From Streptomyces sp. VRA16 Mangrove soil (GTDB lineage Bacteria; Actinomycetota; Actinomycetes; Streptomycetales; Streptomycetaceae), in assembly GCF_017377775.1 (NCBI RefSeq), contig NZ_JAFVLN010000004.1:372001-436000 (forward strand): 64,000 nt of DNA, read 5' to 3'. The translations under genes were made by a program, and so were the position numbers. The notes under the pieces were generated by a model that was given only the letters and a program-made list of their open reading frames with translations, searched no databases and was not told the origin of the DNA. Of this stretch, positions 43,691 to 53,392 are shown one piece after another; the first letter of the stretch is position 1; each line of letters begins with the position of its first letter.

Positions 43691-44491
43691 GTGAGGGATG
43701 CGGATGTGGTCACGGATGTGGTCGCCGCGCGGGCCAGGGGCCTGACGAAGGCGTACGGATCCGGGGAGACCCAGGTGCTGGCGCTCGATTCCGTGGACGT
43801 GGACATCGCGCGCGGGCGGTTCACGGCGGTGATGGGCCCCTCGGGCTCGGGCAAGTCCACGCTCATGCACTGCCTGGCGGGACTCGACACGGTCTCGGCG
43901 GGACAGGTGTGGCTGGGGAAGACCGAGATCACGGGGCTCAAGGAGCGGGAGCTGACGCGGCTGCGGCGCGACCGGGTGGGCTTCATGTTCCAGTCCTTCA
44001 ACCTGATCCCCACGCTGAACGCGGCCGAGAACATCACGCTGCCGATGGACATCGCGGGCAAGCAGCCGGACCGCGCGTGGCTGGACCAGGTCATCGAGAC
44101 GCTCGGGCTGCGGGACCGGCTGAAGCACCGGCCCGCCCAGTTGTCGGGCGGGCAGCAGCAACGCGTGGCGTGCGCGCGGGCGTTGGCGGCCCGCCCCGAG
44201 CTGATCTTCGCGGACGAGCCGACCGGCAACCTGGACTCGCGGGCGGGCCTGGAGGTGCTCGGCTTCCTGCGCGAGGCCGTGGACGACCTGGGGCAGACCG
44301 TGGTGATGGTGACCCACGACCCGGGCGCCGCCGCCCACGCCGACCTGGTCCTCTTCCTCGGCGACGGCCGTCTCGTCGACGAGATGCGGGAGCCGACGGC
44401 CGACGCCGTCCTGGAGCGGATGAAGCAGTTCGACGTCGTACGCGGTCTGCCCGCGCCGCACACCACCGATCAGCCGAAGCCGCGGACGTAG
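43691..44491 (+). CDS. ABC transporter ATPase, MacB/LolD type
   Basis: A 266-residue ATPase. Walker A GPSGSGKS (49-56), Q-loop MFQSFNLIP, signature LSGGQQQRV (151 on), Walker B LIFADEPTGNLDS (171 on), H-loop MVTHDPG. The LDxxD type of spacing GLKERELTRLRRDRVGFMFQ is typical of MacB/LolD. GTG 43691 follows GGGAGTTGGG. It lies just upstream of the FtsX permease, with which it forms an exporter or envelope-stress complex. Confidence 0.93.
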   Translation: MRDADVVTDVVAARARGLTKAYGSGETQVLALDSVDVDIARGRFTAVMGPSGSGKSTLMHCLAGLDTVSAGQVWLGKTEITGLKERELTRLRRDRVGFMFQSFNLIPTLNAAENITLPMDIAGKQPDRAWLDQVIETLGLRDRLKHRPAQLSGGQQQRVACARALAARPELIFADEPTGNLDSRAGLEVLGFLREAVDDLGQTVVMVTHDPGAAAHADLVLFLGDGRLVDEMREPTADAVLERMKQFDVVRGLPAPHTTDQPKPRT

Positions 44492-44500
44492 GACGGGGTC

Positions 44501-47065
44501 ATGCTGAAGGCGACGTTACGGAGTTTCCTCGCGCACAAGGGGCGCCTCGTCCTGTCCGCGCTCGCCGTGGTGCTCTCGGTGGCGTTCGTCGCGGGCAGCC
44601 TGATCTTCTCCGACACGGTGGCCCGCACCTTCGACCGGCTGTTCGCCTCGACGTCCGCGGACGTCCAGGTCGGCCCCGAGGAGGACGACCTCAAGGAAGC
44701 GGTCCCGTCGGGCGAGGTACGCACGCTGTCCACGTCGGTCGTCCCGCGGATCAGGGCCGTCGACGGGGTCGCGGCCACGCACATCGACGCCGAGGTCGAG
44801 AACATCACGGTCGTCGACCGGCACAACGACTCGGTCGGACCGACCACGGGCGCCCCCACCATCGCCACCAACTGGGACCCCACCGACCGCAGTCCGGTCC
44901 GGCTGACCTCGGGACACGCGCCGCACGGCGCCGGTCAGGCGCTGCTCGACGCGGACACCGCCGACAAGAAGCACGTACGGATCGGCGACACGCTCACGGT
45001 CCTGGCCAGGCCCGGATCGTTCAAGGTGCGGATCGTCGGCATCGCGACGTTCCGCACCACGAACCCGGGCGCCGCCCTCGTCTTCCTCGACACCCCGACG
45101 GCGCAACGCAAACTGCTCGGTGGTCTCGGCCGGGCGACGAGCGTCTCCGTGGACGCGAGCCCCGGTGTCAGCGACGCCGTACTGAAGCAGCGAATCGCGC
45201 GACAGCTGGGCAGCGGCTACGAGTTGAAGACGGCGAAGGAGGAGGCGAAGTCGGCCGCCGAGGACCTGGGCGGATTCCTGGATGTGATCAAGTTTGTGAT
45301 GTTGGGCTTTGCCGGGATCGCCGTTCTCGTCGGGGTCTTCCTGATCGTCAACACGTTCTCGATGCTGATCGCCCAGCGGACGCGGGAGTTGGGGCTGCTG
45401 CGGGCGCTCGGCGCCGACCGGCGGCAGGTCCGGCGCTCGGTGCTGACCGAGGCCGTGCTGCTGGGGATCGTCAGCTCGGCCGTCGGGTTCGGGCTCGGGG
45501 TGGGGCTGGCGGCCGGGCTCATCAAGCTGATGGGCGTCTTCGGGATGAACCTCAAGTCGACAGAGATGGTGGTCAGTTGGGGCACGCCGGTCGCCGCCTT
45601 CGTGGTCGGTGTCGGGGTGACGTTCGTGGCCGCGTACCTGCCGTCGCGGCGGGCGGCCCGGGTCTCCCCCATGGCGGCGCTCGCCGACGCCGAGATCGCG
45701 GGCGTGGGACGTCCGCTGCGGACGCGGGCCGTCGTGGGCGTCCTGGTGGCCGCGGCCGGGGCGGCCGCGCTCGTCGGGTGCGCGGTGGCGACGAAGACGA
45801 AGCCGGCGAGTTCGCTGCTCGGGCTCGGCATCGTGCTGACCCTGATCGCCACGGTGATCGCGGGCCCGCTGCTGGTCCGTCCGGTGATCCGGGTGCTCGG
45901 CGCCGCGTTCCCCGTCGTGTTCGGCTCGGTCGGGCGGATGAGCCGGCGCAACGCGCTGCGCAACCCGCGCCGCACCGGCGCCACCGCCGCCGCCCTGATG
46001 GTCGGGCTCGCGCTGGTCGCGGGCATGTCCGTGGCCAGCGCCTCCATGAGCAAGTCCTTCGACCAGCAGATCGACAAGACGCTCGGCGCCGACTTCACGG
46101 TGCAGAACGCCAACTTCGTGCCGTTCCCGCAGGAGGTCACCGACAGGATCAGGAACACGGAGGGCGTCGGCCTCGTCGTACGGCAGCGGTTCACCGCCCT
46201 CGCCGTGCACATGCCGGACGGCAAGCGGGTCAGGACGACGGCGGCCGGCTGGGACCCGCAGGTCGACTCCGTCGGCCATGTCACGTATGCGCGGGGCGAC
46301 ACCGCGCAGGCGCTCGCGCCCGGCCGCATCGCGCTGGACAAGAGCTTCGCCGACGACCATCACGCGCGCGTGGGCAGTGTGCTGCCGGTCGAGTTCCCCG
46401 GCGGGCAGCGCGCCCGGCTGACCGTGGGCGCCCTGACCGACCAGGGAGGCAGCAACTTCGGTCTGCAGGGCGGCTTCTACCTGGGGATGTCCACGCTGCT
46501 GAAGTACGTGCCCGGCGGTCAGGACTCCGCGGTGTACCTCAACGCCGCGCCCGGCACCTCGGACAGCACCCTCCGCGCCCGCCTCGACAAGGCCCTCGAC
46601 CCGTATCCGCAGGTGCAGGTGCGTGACCAGTCGGACTACAAGAAGCTGATCCACGACCAGATCGCGGTGCTCCTGTACCTGGTGTACGCGCTGCTCGGGC
46701 TCGCGATCGTGATCGCGGTGCTCGGTGTGGTCAACACCCTCGCCCTGTCGGTCGTGGAGCGCACCCGGGAGATCGGGCTGCTGCGGGCGATCGGCCTCGC
46801 GCGCCGGCAGCTGCGGCGGATGATCCGTCTGGAGTCGGTGGTGATCGCCGTGTTCGGGGCGGTGCTCGGGCTCACGCTCGGCCTGATCTGGGGGGTGGCC
46901 GCCCACCAGGTGCTCGCCCTGGCCGGGATGACGGCGCTGGCGATCCCGTGGTCGACGATCGTCGCCGTGGTCATCGGTTCGGTGCTCGTGGGGCTCGCCG
47001 CCGCGCTGCTGCCGGCGCTGCGGGCGTCGCGGATGAACGTACTGGCGGCGATCGCGCACGAGTGA
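44501..47065 (+). CDS. FtsX/MacB-type ABC permease
   Basis: An 854-residue permease: an N-terminal helix (LVLSALAVVLSVAFVAGSLIFSD), a large extracellular domain (about 40-240), FtsX core with helices about 255-390 (FLIVNTFSMLIAQRTRELGLLRALGADRRQVRRSV), two middle helices (405-455), a second extracellular domain (about 490-715), and a C-terminal FtsX copy (720-854, VNTLALSVVERTREIGLLRAIGLARRQLRRMI). The two FtsX copies with the same RTRE(L/I)GLLRA pattern are the family hallmark. It is ten bases from the ATPase gene. Confidence 0.93.
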   Translation: MLKATLRSFLAHKGRLVLSALAVVLSVAFVAGSLIFSDTVARTFDRLFASTSADVQVGPEEDDLKEAVPSGEVRTLSTSVVPRIRAVDGVAATHIDAEVENITVVDRHNDSVGPTTGAPTIATNWDPTDRSPVRLTSGHAPHGAGQALLDADTADKKHVRIGDTLTVLARPGSFKVRIVGIATFRTTNPGAALVFLDTPTAQRKLLGGLGRATSVSVDASPGVSDAVLKQRIARQLGSGYELKTAKEEAKSAAEDLGGFLDVIKFVMLGFAGIAVLVGVFLIVNTFSMLIAQRTRELGLLRALGADRRQVRRSVLTEAVLLGIVSSAVGFGLGVGLAAGLIKLMGVFGMNLKSTEMVVSWGTPVAAFVVGVGVTFVAAYLPSRRAARVSPMAALADAEIAGVGRPLRTRAVVGVLVAAAGAAALVGCAVATKTKPASSLLGLGIVLTLIATVIAGPLLVRPVIRVLGAAFPVVFGSVGRMSRRNALRNPRRTGATAAALMVGLALVAGMSVASASMSKSFDQQIDKTLGADFTVQNANFVPFPQEVTDRIRNTEGVGLVVRQRFTALAVHMPDGKRVRTTAAGWDPQVDSVGHVTYARGDTAQALAPGRIALDKSFADDHHARVGSVLPVEFPGGQRARLTVGALTDQGGSNFGLQGGFYLGMSTLLKYVPGGQDSAVYLNAAPGTSDSTLRARLDKALDPYPQVQVRDQSDYKKLIHDQIAVLLYLVYALLGLAIVIAVLGVVNTLALSVVERTREIGLLRAIGLARRQLRRMIRLESVVIAVFGAVLGLTLGLIWGVAAHQVLALAGMTALAIPWSTIVAVVIGSVLVGLAAALLPALRASRMNVLAAIAHE

Positions 47066-47113
47066 GGGGATGGCGCGGCAGGAGTGCACGTACCGGACCA
47101 GGTAGGAGAGTTC

Positions 47114-48010
47114 ATGCCGCGCCCGTTCCGCTTCGGTGTCAACATGGTCAGCCCTGCCCCCGACGACGCCTGGCGCGCCAAGTGCCGCAGGGCGGAGGAG
47201 CTGGGCTACGACGTGATCCTGGTTCCCGATCACCTGGGGGCGCCGGCCCCGTTCCCCGCGCTCGTCGCGGCGGCCGGGGCGACGACCCGCCCGCAGGTCG
47301 GCACGTTCGTCCTCAACTGTGCTTTCTGGAACCCGGTGTTGCTGGCCCGCGAGGTGACGACGGTCAACGCGCTGACCGGGGGCCGTCTGGAGCTGGGGCT
47401 CGGCACGGGGTACGTGCGCGAGGAGTTCGAGCAGGCCGGTGTCGAGTGGGGCACGCCGGGCGGCCGCGTCGATCATCTGCTGCGTACGGTCGAGGAGTTG
47501 GACCGGCAGCTCGGCTCGCCGGAGCAGGGCCCCCGGCCACCGCTGCTGATCGGGGGCAACGGCGACCGGATGCTGCGGATCGCCGCGGAGCACGCGGACA
47601 TCGCCGCGTTCACCGGGGCCCGCCCGGCGCCGGGCAATGCGGGTGGGCTCCTCCCGCTGCCCGCGCGCGGGATCGGGGAACGCGTCGCCGCGTACCGGAA
47701 GTTCGCCGCCCACCGCGCGGAGCCGGCCGAGCTGAATCTGCTGGTGCAGATGGTGATCGTCACCCAGGACCGGGGCGCCGCGGTCCGGCCGTGGCTGCGG
47801 CACATGCCCGACCTCACGGAACAGGACCTCCTCGACTCGCCGCTCCTGCTGGTCGGGACGGTCGAGGAGATCACGGCGCAGGTCCTCGCCGTACGGGAGC
47901 GGTACGGGGTCTCGTACCTCACGGTCCTGGAGCCGCACTTCGAGGCGCTGGGACCGGTGATCGAGGCCGTGCGCGCGCACGAGGGCCGGGAGCGGGCCGC
48001 GCAGGTGTGA
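47114..48010 (+). CDS. luciferase-like F420-dependent oxidoreductase
   Basis: A 298-residue LLM-class oxidoreductase. RAEELGYDVILVPDHLGAPAPFPALVAAA near the N-terminus and NALTGGRLELGLGTGYVREEFEQAGV are characteristic. PPLLIGGNGDRMLRIAAEHADIAAF is the phosphate-binding block. It would use F420H2 or flavin; the substrate is unknown. ATG 47114 is chosen with AGGAGAG just upstream; GTG 47084 is an alternative. Confidence 0.88.
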   Translation: MPRPFRFGVNMVSPAPDDAWRAKCRRAEELGYDVILVPDHLGAPAPFPALVAAAGATTRPQVGTFVLNCAFWNPVLLAREVTTVNALTGGRLELGLGTGYVREEFEQAGVEWGTPGGRVDHLLRTVEELDRQLGSPEQGPRPPLLIGGNGDRMLRIAAEHADIAAFTGARPAPGNAGGLLPLPARGIGERVAAYRKFAAHRAEPAELNLLVQMVIVTQDRGAAVRPWLRHMPDLTEQDLLDSPLLLVGTVEEITAQVLAVRERYGVSYLTVLEPHFEALGPVIEAVRAHEGRERAAQV

Positions 48011-48014
48011 CCCG

Positions 48015-48413
48015 CTAGTCGGCGGTCGGGGCCAGGGTGCGCAGGACGCAGAACTCGTTGCCCTCCGGGTCGGCCATGACCACCCAGGTGCTCCCGGGGT
48101 CCTGGCCCACGTCCACCGGGGTCGCGCCGAGTTCGCGGAGCCTCGCTACTTCGTCGTCGGTGCTGCGGTCGATGGGGCTGACGTCGAGGTGCAGCCGGTT
48201 CTTCACCGTGCGCCCCTCGGGCACCTGGATGAAGACCACGGTGGGCGGCATCTGCCGGGCCCTGACCTCCTCGACGGTCGGCTCCCAGGAACCGATCTCG
48301 ACCTTGTCCTTGCCGCGGTCGATCACCTCGAAGTCGAGAACCGCGCACCAGAACGCCGCGAGGCGCTCCGGGTCGTGGCAGTCGACGACCACCTCGGTGA
48401 ATCTGCTGGCCAT
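48015..48413 (-). CDS. VOC family (glyoxalase-like) protein
   Basis: A 132-residue VOC protein with the two beta-alpha-beta3 halves. VVVDCHDPERLAAFWCAVLDFEV and RLHLDVSPIDRSTDDEVARLRELGATPVDVG...WVVMADPEGNEFCVLRT are typical of the Glyoxalase_6 group. Metal ligands are plausibly His, Glu positions in the two halves. It is convergent with the oxidoreductase and abuts the serine hydrolase gene by its start (48413/48414). Confidence 0.85.
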   Translation of the reverse strand: MASRFTEVVVDCHDPERLAAFWCAVLDFEVIDRGKDKVEIGSWEPTVEEVRARQMPPTVVFIQVPEGRTVKNRLHLDVSPIDRSTDDEVARLRELGATPVDVGQDPGSTWVVMADPEGNEFCVLRTLAPTAD

Positions 48414-49538
48414 TCACTCCCCCTGATCCGTCTGTCGCATGGCGGCCGCCGCCTGGGCGACGGCCGGAAGTGCCAGGTAGCACAGGTCCCGGTACTGCAT
48501 GTCGGCCCACGCGTCGCCGTGCGGCCACGCCGAGGTCTTGACGACGACCACCCGACGGTCGCGGTCGGCGTACACGAACTGCCCGCGCATCCCGTCGGCG
48601 GTGACCCGCCGCCCCGCCGTGTCCAGCGGCCACCAGTGGTGGCCGAACCCGGCGTGCGTGGTGATCGTAGTCGGCAGCCGCCCGGGGCGCAGGAAAAGTT
48701 CGCCGGGCCTGCTGGACTCGTCGGCCCAGCCTGCGGGGACGAGCGGGTTCCCGTGCCAGCGGCCGTCGATCTGCAGCCATCCGAGGCGGGCCCAGTCGCG
48801 GGCCGTGGCCGCGAGGGAGCCGCCGGCCATGGCGACGCCGTGCGGGTCGTGCCCGACGACGGCCGGGTGTTCGGCGCCGACGGCGTTCCACAGACGCGCG
48901 AGGTCGGTGGTGAAGTCGCGCCCCGTGGCGCGTTCGCGGACCCAGTCGAGGACGAGCGAGTCGGCCGTGCAGTACGTGAAGGAGGTGCCCGGCGTCCGCC
49001 CCGGCGGGATCCGCACGAGCTGCTCGCGCAGGCTGCCCGTGCCCTCGCGGACCGGGGCGACCAGACGGGCGGCGGGCGAGTCCGGGTCGCGGTGGTCCTC
49101 CGCCCAGTGGACGCCCGTGGTCATGGCAAGGAGATGACGGATCGTCACATCCCGGTAGCCACACGCCTTGTCGTCGAGCTCGGGGACGTAGGAGCGTGCG
49201 GGCGCGTCGAGGTCGAGGCCGGGGATGCCACCCACCAGCAGGGCGAGCGCCGACTTGGTCGCCGAGTTGCCGAGCAGCCGGTCCTCGGGGGTGACCCCGT
49301 GGAAGTAGCGCTCGTGCACGAGGGTGCCGTCCACGATCACCAGGAGCGCGGTGGTGTACGTGATGTCGAGGAACTCGTCGAGGTCCATGGTGCGTCCGGC
49401 GCCAAAGACCCGCACGGAGAGCGGGCGTTCGGCGCGCGGCCAGGGCGCGGGGGCCGTGGCCGCGGGGATCTCGGTGGTGCGGGGGAACCAGCGCTGAGGT
49501 TCGCGCAGCGACTCGACGTCCAAGGCCGCGGCGGTCAT
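48414..49538 (-). CDS. beta-lactamase-fold serine hydrolase (NylB-like)
   Basis: A 374-residue penicillin-binding-protein-fold hydrolase. The Ser-x-x-Lys motif is Ser92-Ala-Thr-Lys95 (GNSATKSALALL). The second motif is Tyr-Cys-Thr in FTYCTADS; HTGFG-type third motif is HAGFGHHWW. The pattern YRDVTIRHLLAMTTGVHWAEDHRDP is characteristic of the 6-aminohexanoate-dimer hydrolase (NylB)/esterase EstB group. No signal peptide; cytosolic. It follows the importer ATPase gene by an overlapping TGATG, suggesting that it processes the imported substrate. Confidence 0.88.
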   Translation of the reverse strand: MTAAALDVESLREPQRWFPRTTEIPAATAPAPWPRAERPLSVRVFGAGRTMDLDEFLDITYTTALLVIVDGTLVHERYFHGVTPEDRLLGNSATKSALALLVGGIPGLDLDAPARSYVPELDDKACGYRDVTIRHLLAMTTGVHWAEDHRDPDSPAARLVAPVREGTGSLREQLVRIPPGRTPGTSFTYCTADSLVLDWVRERATGRDFTTDLARLWNAVGAEHPAVVGHDPHGVAMAGGSLAATARDWARLGWLQIDGRWHGNPLVPAGWADESSRPGELFLRPGRLPTTITTHAGFGHHWWPLDTAGRRVTADGMRGQFVYADRDRRVVVVKTSAWPHGDAWADMQYRDLCYLALPAVAQAAAAMRQTDQGE

Positions 49539-51340
49539 CAGGCTTCTTCTCCTACGAGTTCGGGGGCGCCGTCGCCCTCGCGGCCCGGGGTGTCCGACAG
49601 CAGCTGCCGGGTGTAGGCGTGCGCGGGGCGGTCGAGCACGTCGGCGGTCGCGCCCTCCTCGACGATGCGGCCCTCGGAGAGGACGGCCACCCGGGTCGCA
49701 AGGGAGCGGACGAGGGCGAGGTTGTGGGTGACGAACAGCATCGACAGGCCGCGGCTCGTGCGCAGGTCGTCGAGGAGGGTCACGATCGACGCCTGTACGG
49801 AGACGTCGAGGGCGGAGGTCACCTCGTCGCAGATGAGCAGTTCGGGTTCGCAGGCGAGGGCGCGGGCGATGGCGACGCGCTGGCGTTCGCCGCCGGAGAG
49901 CCGGTCGGGGCGCAGGTCGTGGACGCCGGGCGAGAGCATGACCTGAGCGAGGAGTTCGTGGACGCGCTCGGTGGCGGCGGCGCCCTTGGCCAGGCCGAAC
50001 AGTTCCAGCGGCCGTCGGACGATCTTGCCGACGGTCATCCGGGGGTTCAGGGCGAGATACGGGTTCTGGAAGACGTACTGGACGGACTTGCGCAGTTCGC
50101 GGGTGCGCCGCCGGGCGCCGGCGGGTACGGACTCGCCCTGGAAGGAGACGCTTCCCGTCCACTCCTCGTGCAGTCCGCCGACAGCCCGCGAGAGGGTCGA
50201 CTTGCCGCTGCCGGACTGACCGACGACGGCCACGCACTCGTTGCGGCCGACGTCCAGGTCGATGCCGTGCAGGATCTGCCGGGAGCCGTAGTGGGCCGTC
50301 AACTCGCGCACGGTGAGCACGGGTTCGGGGCGCGGGGCGTCGTCCGGTGCGGCGACGGTGAAGGCGAGGGGCCGGGCGCGGACGTGGTCGACACGGCGGC
50401 AGCGGGCGAGCACGGCGGTGTCGGACACGGGCGCGAGGTCCGGCTCGCCCTCGGCGCACGCGGCCTCGGCGAAGTCGCAGCGGTCACGGAACCGGCAGCC
50501 CGTGGGGCGGCGGCCCGGCGAGGGGGTGCTGCCGGGGATGCCGGTGAGGACGCGGGCCTCGTTGACGCTCGGTACGGCGGCGAGCAGGGCGCGGGTGTAC
50601 GGGTGCGAGGGCGTCGCGAAGACGGTCTCGCGGGGGCCGGTCTCGACGATGCGGCCCGCGTACATCACGGCGACGCGGTGCGCGAACTCCCCGACGACGG
50701 CGAGGTCGTGGGTGACGTAGACGGCGGCGACGTCGTGCCGGGCGCACAACTCCCGCACGGTGGCGAGGACATGGGCCTGGGTGGTGACGTCGAGGCCGGT
50801 CGTCGGCTCGTCCAGGACGAGGACGCGCGGGCGCAGCGCGAACGCCATGGCGATGCCGACGCGCTGCAGCTGTCCGCCGGAGAGCTGGTGCGGGTAGCGG
50901 CGCAGGAACGCGTCGTCGGCGGGGAGCGCGACCTCGGCGAGCACCTCGCGGACGCGGGCGTCGCGTTCGGCGGGGGTGCCCGCGCGGTGGACGTCGAGGA
51001 CCTCACGGATCTGGCTGCCCACGCGCATCACGGGGTTGAGGGAGGCGGCCGGGTCCTGAGGGACGTACGCGACCTCGCTGCCGCGCCGTTTGCGGGCTTC
51101 GCCTTCCGGGGCGCCGAGCAGTTCGCGGCCGTCGAGGACGACCTCGCCCGCGTCGACGCGGGCGCCCCTGCGGGTGTGCGCGAGCAGGGCCGTGGCGATG
51201 GTCGTCTTGCCGCTGCCGGACTCGCCGACCAGGGCGAGGATCTCGCCCGCGGCGACGTCGAAGGTGATGTCGTCGACGACGTCGGGGCCGCTGCGGCCGA
51301 GCGCTACGCGCAGACCGGTGACGGTGATCGCGGGGTTCAT
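49538..51340 (-). CDS. fused dual ATPase of a peptide/nickel-type ABC importer
   Basis: A 600-residue fusion of DppD- and DppF-like ATPases. First half: Walker A GESGSGKTT (39 on), signature LSGGQLQRV, DEPTTGLD, and the oligopeptide C-terminal extension with Cys-rich CRFRDRCDFAEAAC. Second half: GQSGSGKST, LSGGERQRV, DEVTSALD. Both motors look intact. It powers the two permeases upstream. Confidence 0.93.
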   Translation of the reverse strand: MNPAITVTGLRVALGRSGPDVVDDITFDVAAGEILALVGESGSGKTTIATALLAHTRRGARVDAGEVVLDGRELLGAPEGEARKRRGSEVAYVPQDPAASLNPVMRVGSQIREVLDVHRAGTPAERDARVREVLAEVALPADDAFLRRYPHQLSGGQLQRVGIAMAFALRPRVLVLDEPTTGLDVTTQAHVLATVRELCARHDVAAVYVTHDLAVVGEFAHRVAVMYAGRIVETGPRETVFATPSHPYTRALLAAVPSVNEARVLTGIPGSTPSPGRRPTGCRFRDRCDFAEAACAEGEPDLAPVSDTAVLARCRRVDHVRARPLAFTVAAPDDAPRPEPVLTVRELTAHYGSRQILHGIDLDVGRNECVAVVGQSGSGKSTLSRAVGGLHEEWTGSVSFQGESVPAGARRRTRELRKSVQYVFQNPYLALNPRMTVGKIVRRPLELFGLAKGAAATERVHELLAQVMLSPGVHDLRPDRLSGGERQRVAIARALACEPELLICDEVTSALDVSVQASIVTLLDDLRTSRGLSMLFVTHNLALVRSLATRVAVLSEGRIVEEGATADVLDRPAHAYTRQLLSDTPGREGDGAPELVGEEA

Positions 51341-51464
51341 GAGGTGGCTCCCTTCGTGGCGGGGGCCGACCCCGTCTGCCGGGTGGGTGTGCGGTGCGGG
51401 CTTCGGGTGCGTCGTGGCTGGTCTCGCAGAAGCCCCACCGGGCGGCACCCGGCGACGAACCCCC

Positions 51465-52358
51465 TCATGCCCCGGCCCCCGTATCGGACCCGGCCGCCGC
51501 GCGGGCGATCCCGTCCGCGATCAGGTTCGTGCCCAGGGCGAGAACGGCGATGGCGAGGACGGGGCCGAGGATCGCCCAGGGCTGGACGGCGAGGGCCAGC
51601 CGGTTCTCGTTGATCATCAGGCCCCAGTCGGCCGCGCTGGGGTCGGAGGCGAAGCCGAGGAAGCCGATGGAGGCGACGAGGCCGACGGAGTAGGTCAGCC
51701 GCAGGCCGAGTTCGGCGAGGAGCGGGGCCGACATGTTCGGCAGCAGCTCGCGGAAGAGGATGCGGGTGCGCTTCTCGCCGAGCGCCTCCGCGGACTGGAC
51801 GAACTCGCGGGTGGCGAGCCCGGTCGTCATGCCGCGGGTGAGCCGGGCGACGCGCGGGGCGTGCGAGACGCCGACGACCACGACGACCAGCCAGCGCTTC
51901 GGCCCGGCCACCGAGAGCAGGACCAGCACGAGAACGATCTGCGGGAAGGCGAGGATCACGTCGCAGACCCGCATGACGATCTCGTCGACCCAGCCGCGCG
52001 CGTACCCGGCGACGAGCCCGGCCGCGACGCCGAGCACCATGCCGAGCACGGTGGCCGACACGGCGGTGACCACGACCCAGTCGCCGCCGGCGAGCAGCCG
52101 GCTCCACACGTCCTGGCCGAGGTAGTCGGTGCCGAGGAGCGCGCCCGGCGCGGAGTCCGAGTAGGGGGCGCCGACGATGTCGTTCTCGCCGTGCGGGGAG
52201 AACAGCGGGCCGAGGAAGGCGATGCCCACGATGACGACGGTGAGGACGATGCCGACCCAGGTGCGGGCGGAGGCGAGCGCCCCGCGCAGCCGGGGCCTGC
52301 GGGCCGTCGGGTCCGCCCCGGTCGTGCCGGTGTTCGTGTCGAGCACTGCGGTGGCCAT
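51465..52358 (-). CDS. peptide-type ABC permease (DppC-like)
   Basis: A 297-residue permease with five or six helices. A transmembrane helix near 35-55 precedes HGENDIVGAPYSDSAPGALLGTDYLGQDVWSRLLAGG, the diagnostic DppC periplasmic region. The cytosolic coupling loop EALGEKRTRILFRELLPN is the EAA motif. ATG 52358 overlaps the DppB stop. The gene is separated from the ATPase gene by 124 bp. Confidence 0.93.
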   Translation of the reverse strand: MATAVLDTNTGTTGADPTARRPRLRGALASARTWVGIVLTVVIVGIAFLGPLFSPHGENDIVGAPYSDSAPGALLGTDYLGQDVWSRLLAGGDWVVVTAVSATVLGMVLGVAAGLVAGYARGWVDEIVMRVCDVILAFPQIVLVLVLLSVAGPKRWLVVVVVGVSHAPRVARLTRGMTTGLATREFVQSAEALGEKRTRILFRELLPNMSAPLLAELGLRLTYSVGLVASIGFLGFASDPSAADWGLMINENRLALAVQPWAILGPVLAIAVLALGTNLIADGIARAAAGSDTGAGA

Positions 52359-53392
52359 CACCGCACCCCCGTCCGGAGCTTGGGCGTCACCAGGATGGTC
52401 AGGACGTCGGCGATCAGGTTCACGGCGACGTAGACGGCGGCGATCAGCAGGGCGAGCGCCTGGATCACCGGGACGTCACGGTTGCGTACGGCGTCGACCA
52501 GGGCGGTGCCGATGCCGGGGTACAGGAACAGGCTCTCCACGACCACGACTCCACCCGCGAGCCAGGCGAGTTGGAGCGCCATGACCTGGATGGCGGGGAC
52601 GACGGCGTTGCCGAGCGCGTGCCGGGCGACGGCCCTGCGCTCGGGGACGCCCTTGAGCCGGGCCATCTCCACGTAGTCGCTCTCCAGGACCTCGATGAGG
52701 GAGGCGCGCAGGATCCGGGCGACGTACGGGACGACGGCCAGGGTGAGCGTCGCCACCGGCAGGATCATCACGACCGGGTCGGACCAGGGGCTGCCGGTCC
52801 AGGAGACCGCGACCGACGGCAGCCAGGTGAAGACGACGGTGGAGAAGAGGGTGACCAGGAGGATGCCGATGACGAACTCGGGGAGCGCGGCGGTGCCGAG
52901 CAGCGCGACCTGGATGACGTGGTCGGCGGCGCGGTCGCGGCGGCGGGCCGAGTAGAGGGCGACGAGCGCGGAGAGCGGCGCGATGACGACGGCCGAGATG
53001 CCCACCAGGACAGCGCTGTTGACGATCCTCCCGCCGATGAGGGCGGAGACCGGGCCCTTGGTGGCGAGCGAGGTGCCGAAGTCGCCGGTGAGGACGCCGC
53101 CGAGCCAGGAGAAGTACTGGTGGACGGGCGACTCGTCGAGGCCCAGCTGGCTCCGCAGCGCGGCCAGCCGCTCCGGGGTGGCCGAGCGGCCGAGGATGGC
53201 CTGGGCGGGGTCGCCGAGCAGATGGGTGGCGGTGAAGACGAGCAGCGAGATCAGCCACAGGGTGAGCACCGCCATGCCGACGCGGCGCAGTGCCCACAGG
53301 GTCCAGGTGCGTGCGGGGGCGGGGGCGTCGTCGCGGCGGAGGGACCCGTCCGCCGCGGGAACCGCCGCCGCCTCAGCCGCTGACCGAGACAT
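52358..53392 (-). CDS. peptide-type ABC permease (DppB-like)
   Basis: A 344-residue permease. LRRVGMAVLTLWLISLLVFTATHLLGDPAQAILG is the family's first helix. The EAA-loop is ARLKGVPERRAVARHALGNAVVP. Its start overlaps the end of the binding-protein gene by about 20 bp and its stop overlaps the DppC start, giving a compact operon. Confidence 0.93.
   Translation of the reverse strand: MSRSAAEAAAVPAADGSLRRDDAPAPARTWTLWALRRVGMAVLTLWLISLLVFTATHLLGDPAQAILGRSATPERLAALRSQLGLDESPVHQYFSWLGGVLTGDFGTSLATKGPVSALIGGRIVNSAVLVGISAVVIAPLSALVALYSARRRDRAADHVIQVALLGTAALPEFVIGILLVTLFSTVVFTWLPSVAVSWTGSPWSDPVVMILPVATLTLAVVPYVARILRASLIEVLESDYVEMARLKGVPERRAVARHALGNAVVPAIQVMALQLAWLAGGVVVVESLFLYPGIGTALVDAVRNRDVPVIQALALLIAAVYVAVNLIADVLTILVTPKLRTGVR

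Noticed and set aside
44516..47980. Very long open frame opposite the FtsX permease and oxidoreductase genes
   Set aside because: High-GC DNA leaves the antisense frame open; it lacks domains and ribosome sites, and its composition mirrors the real genes.
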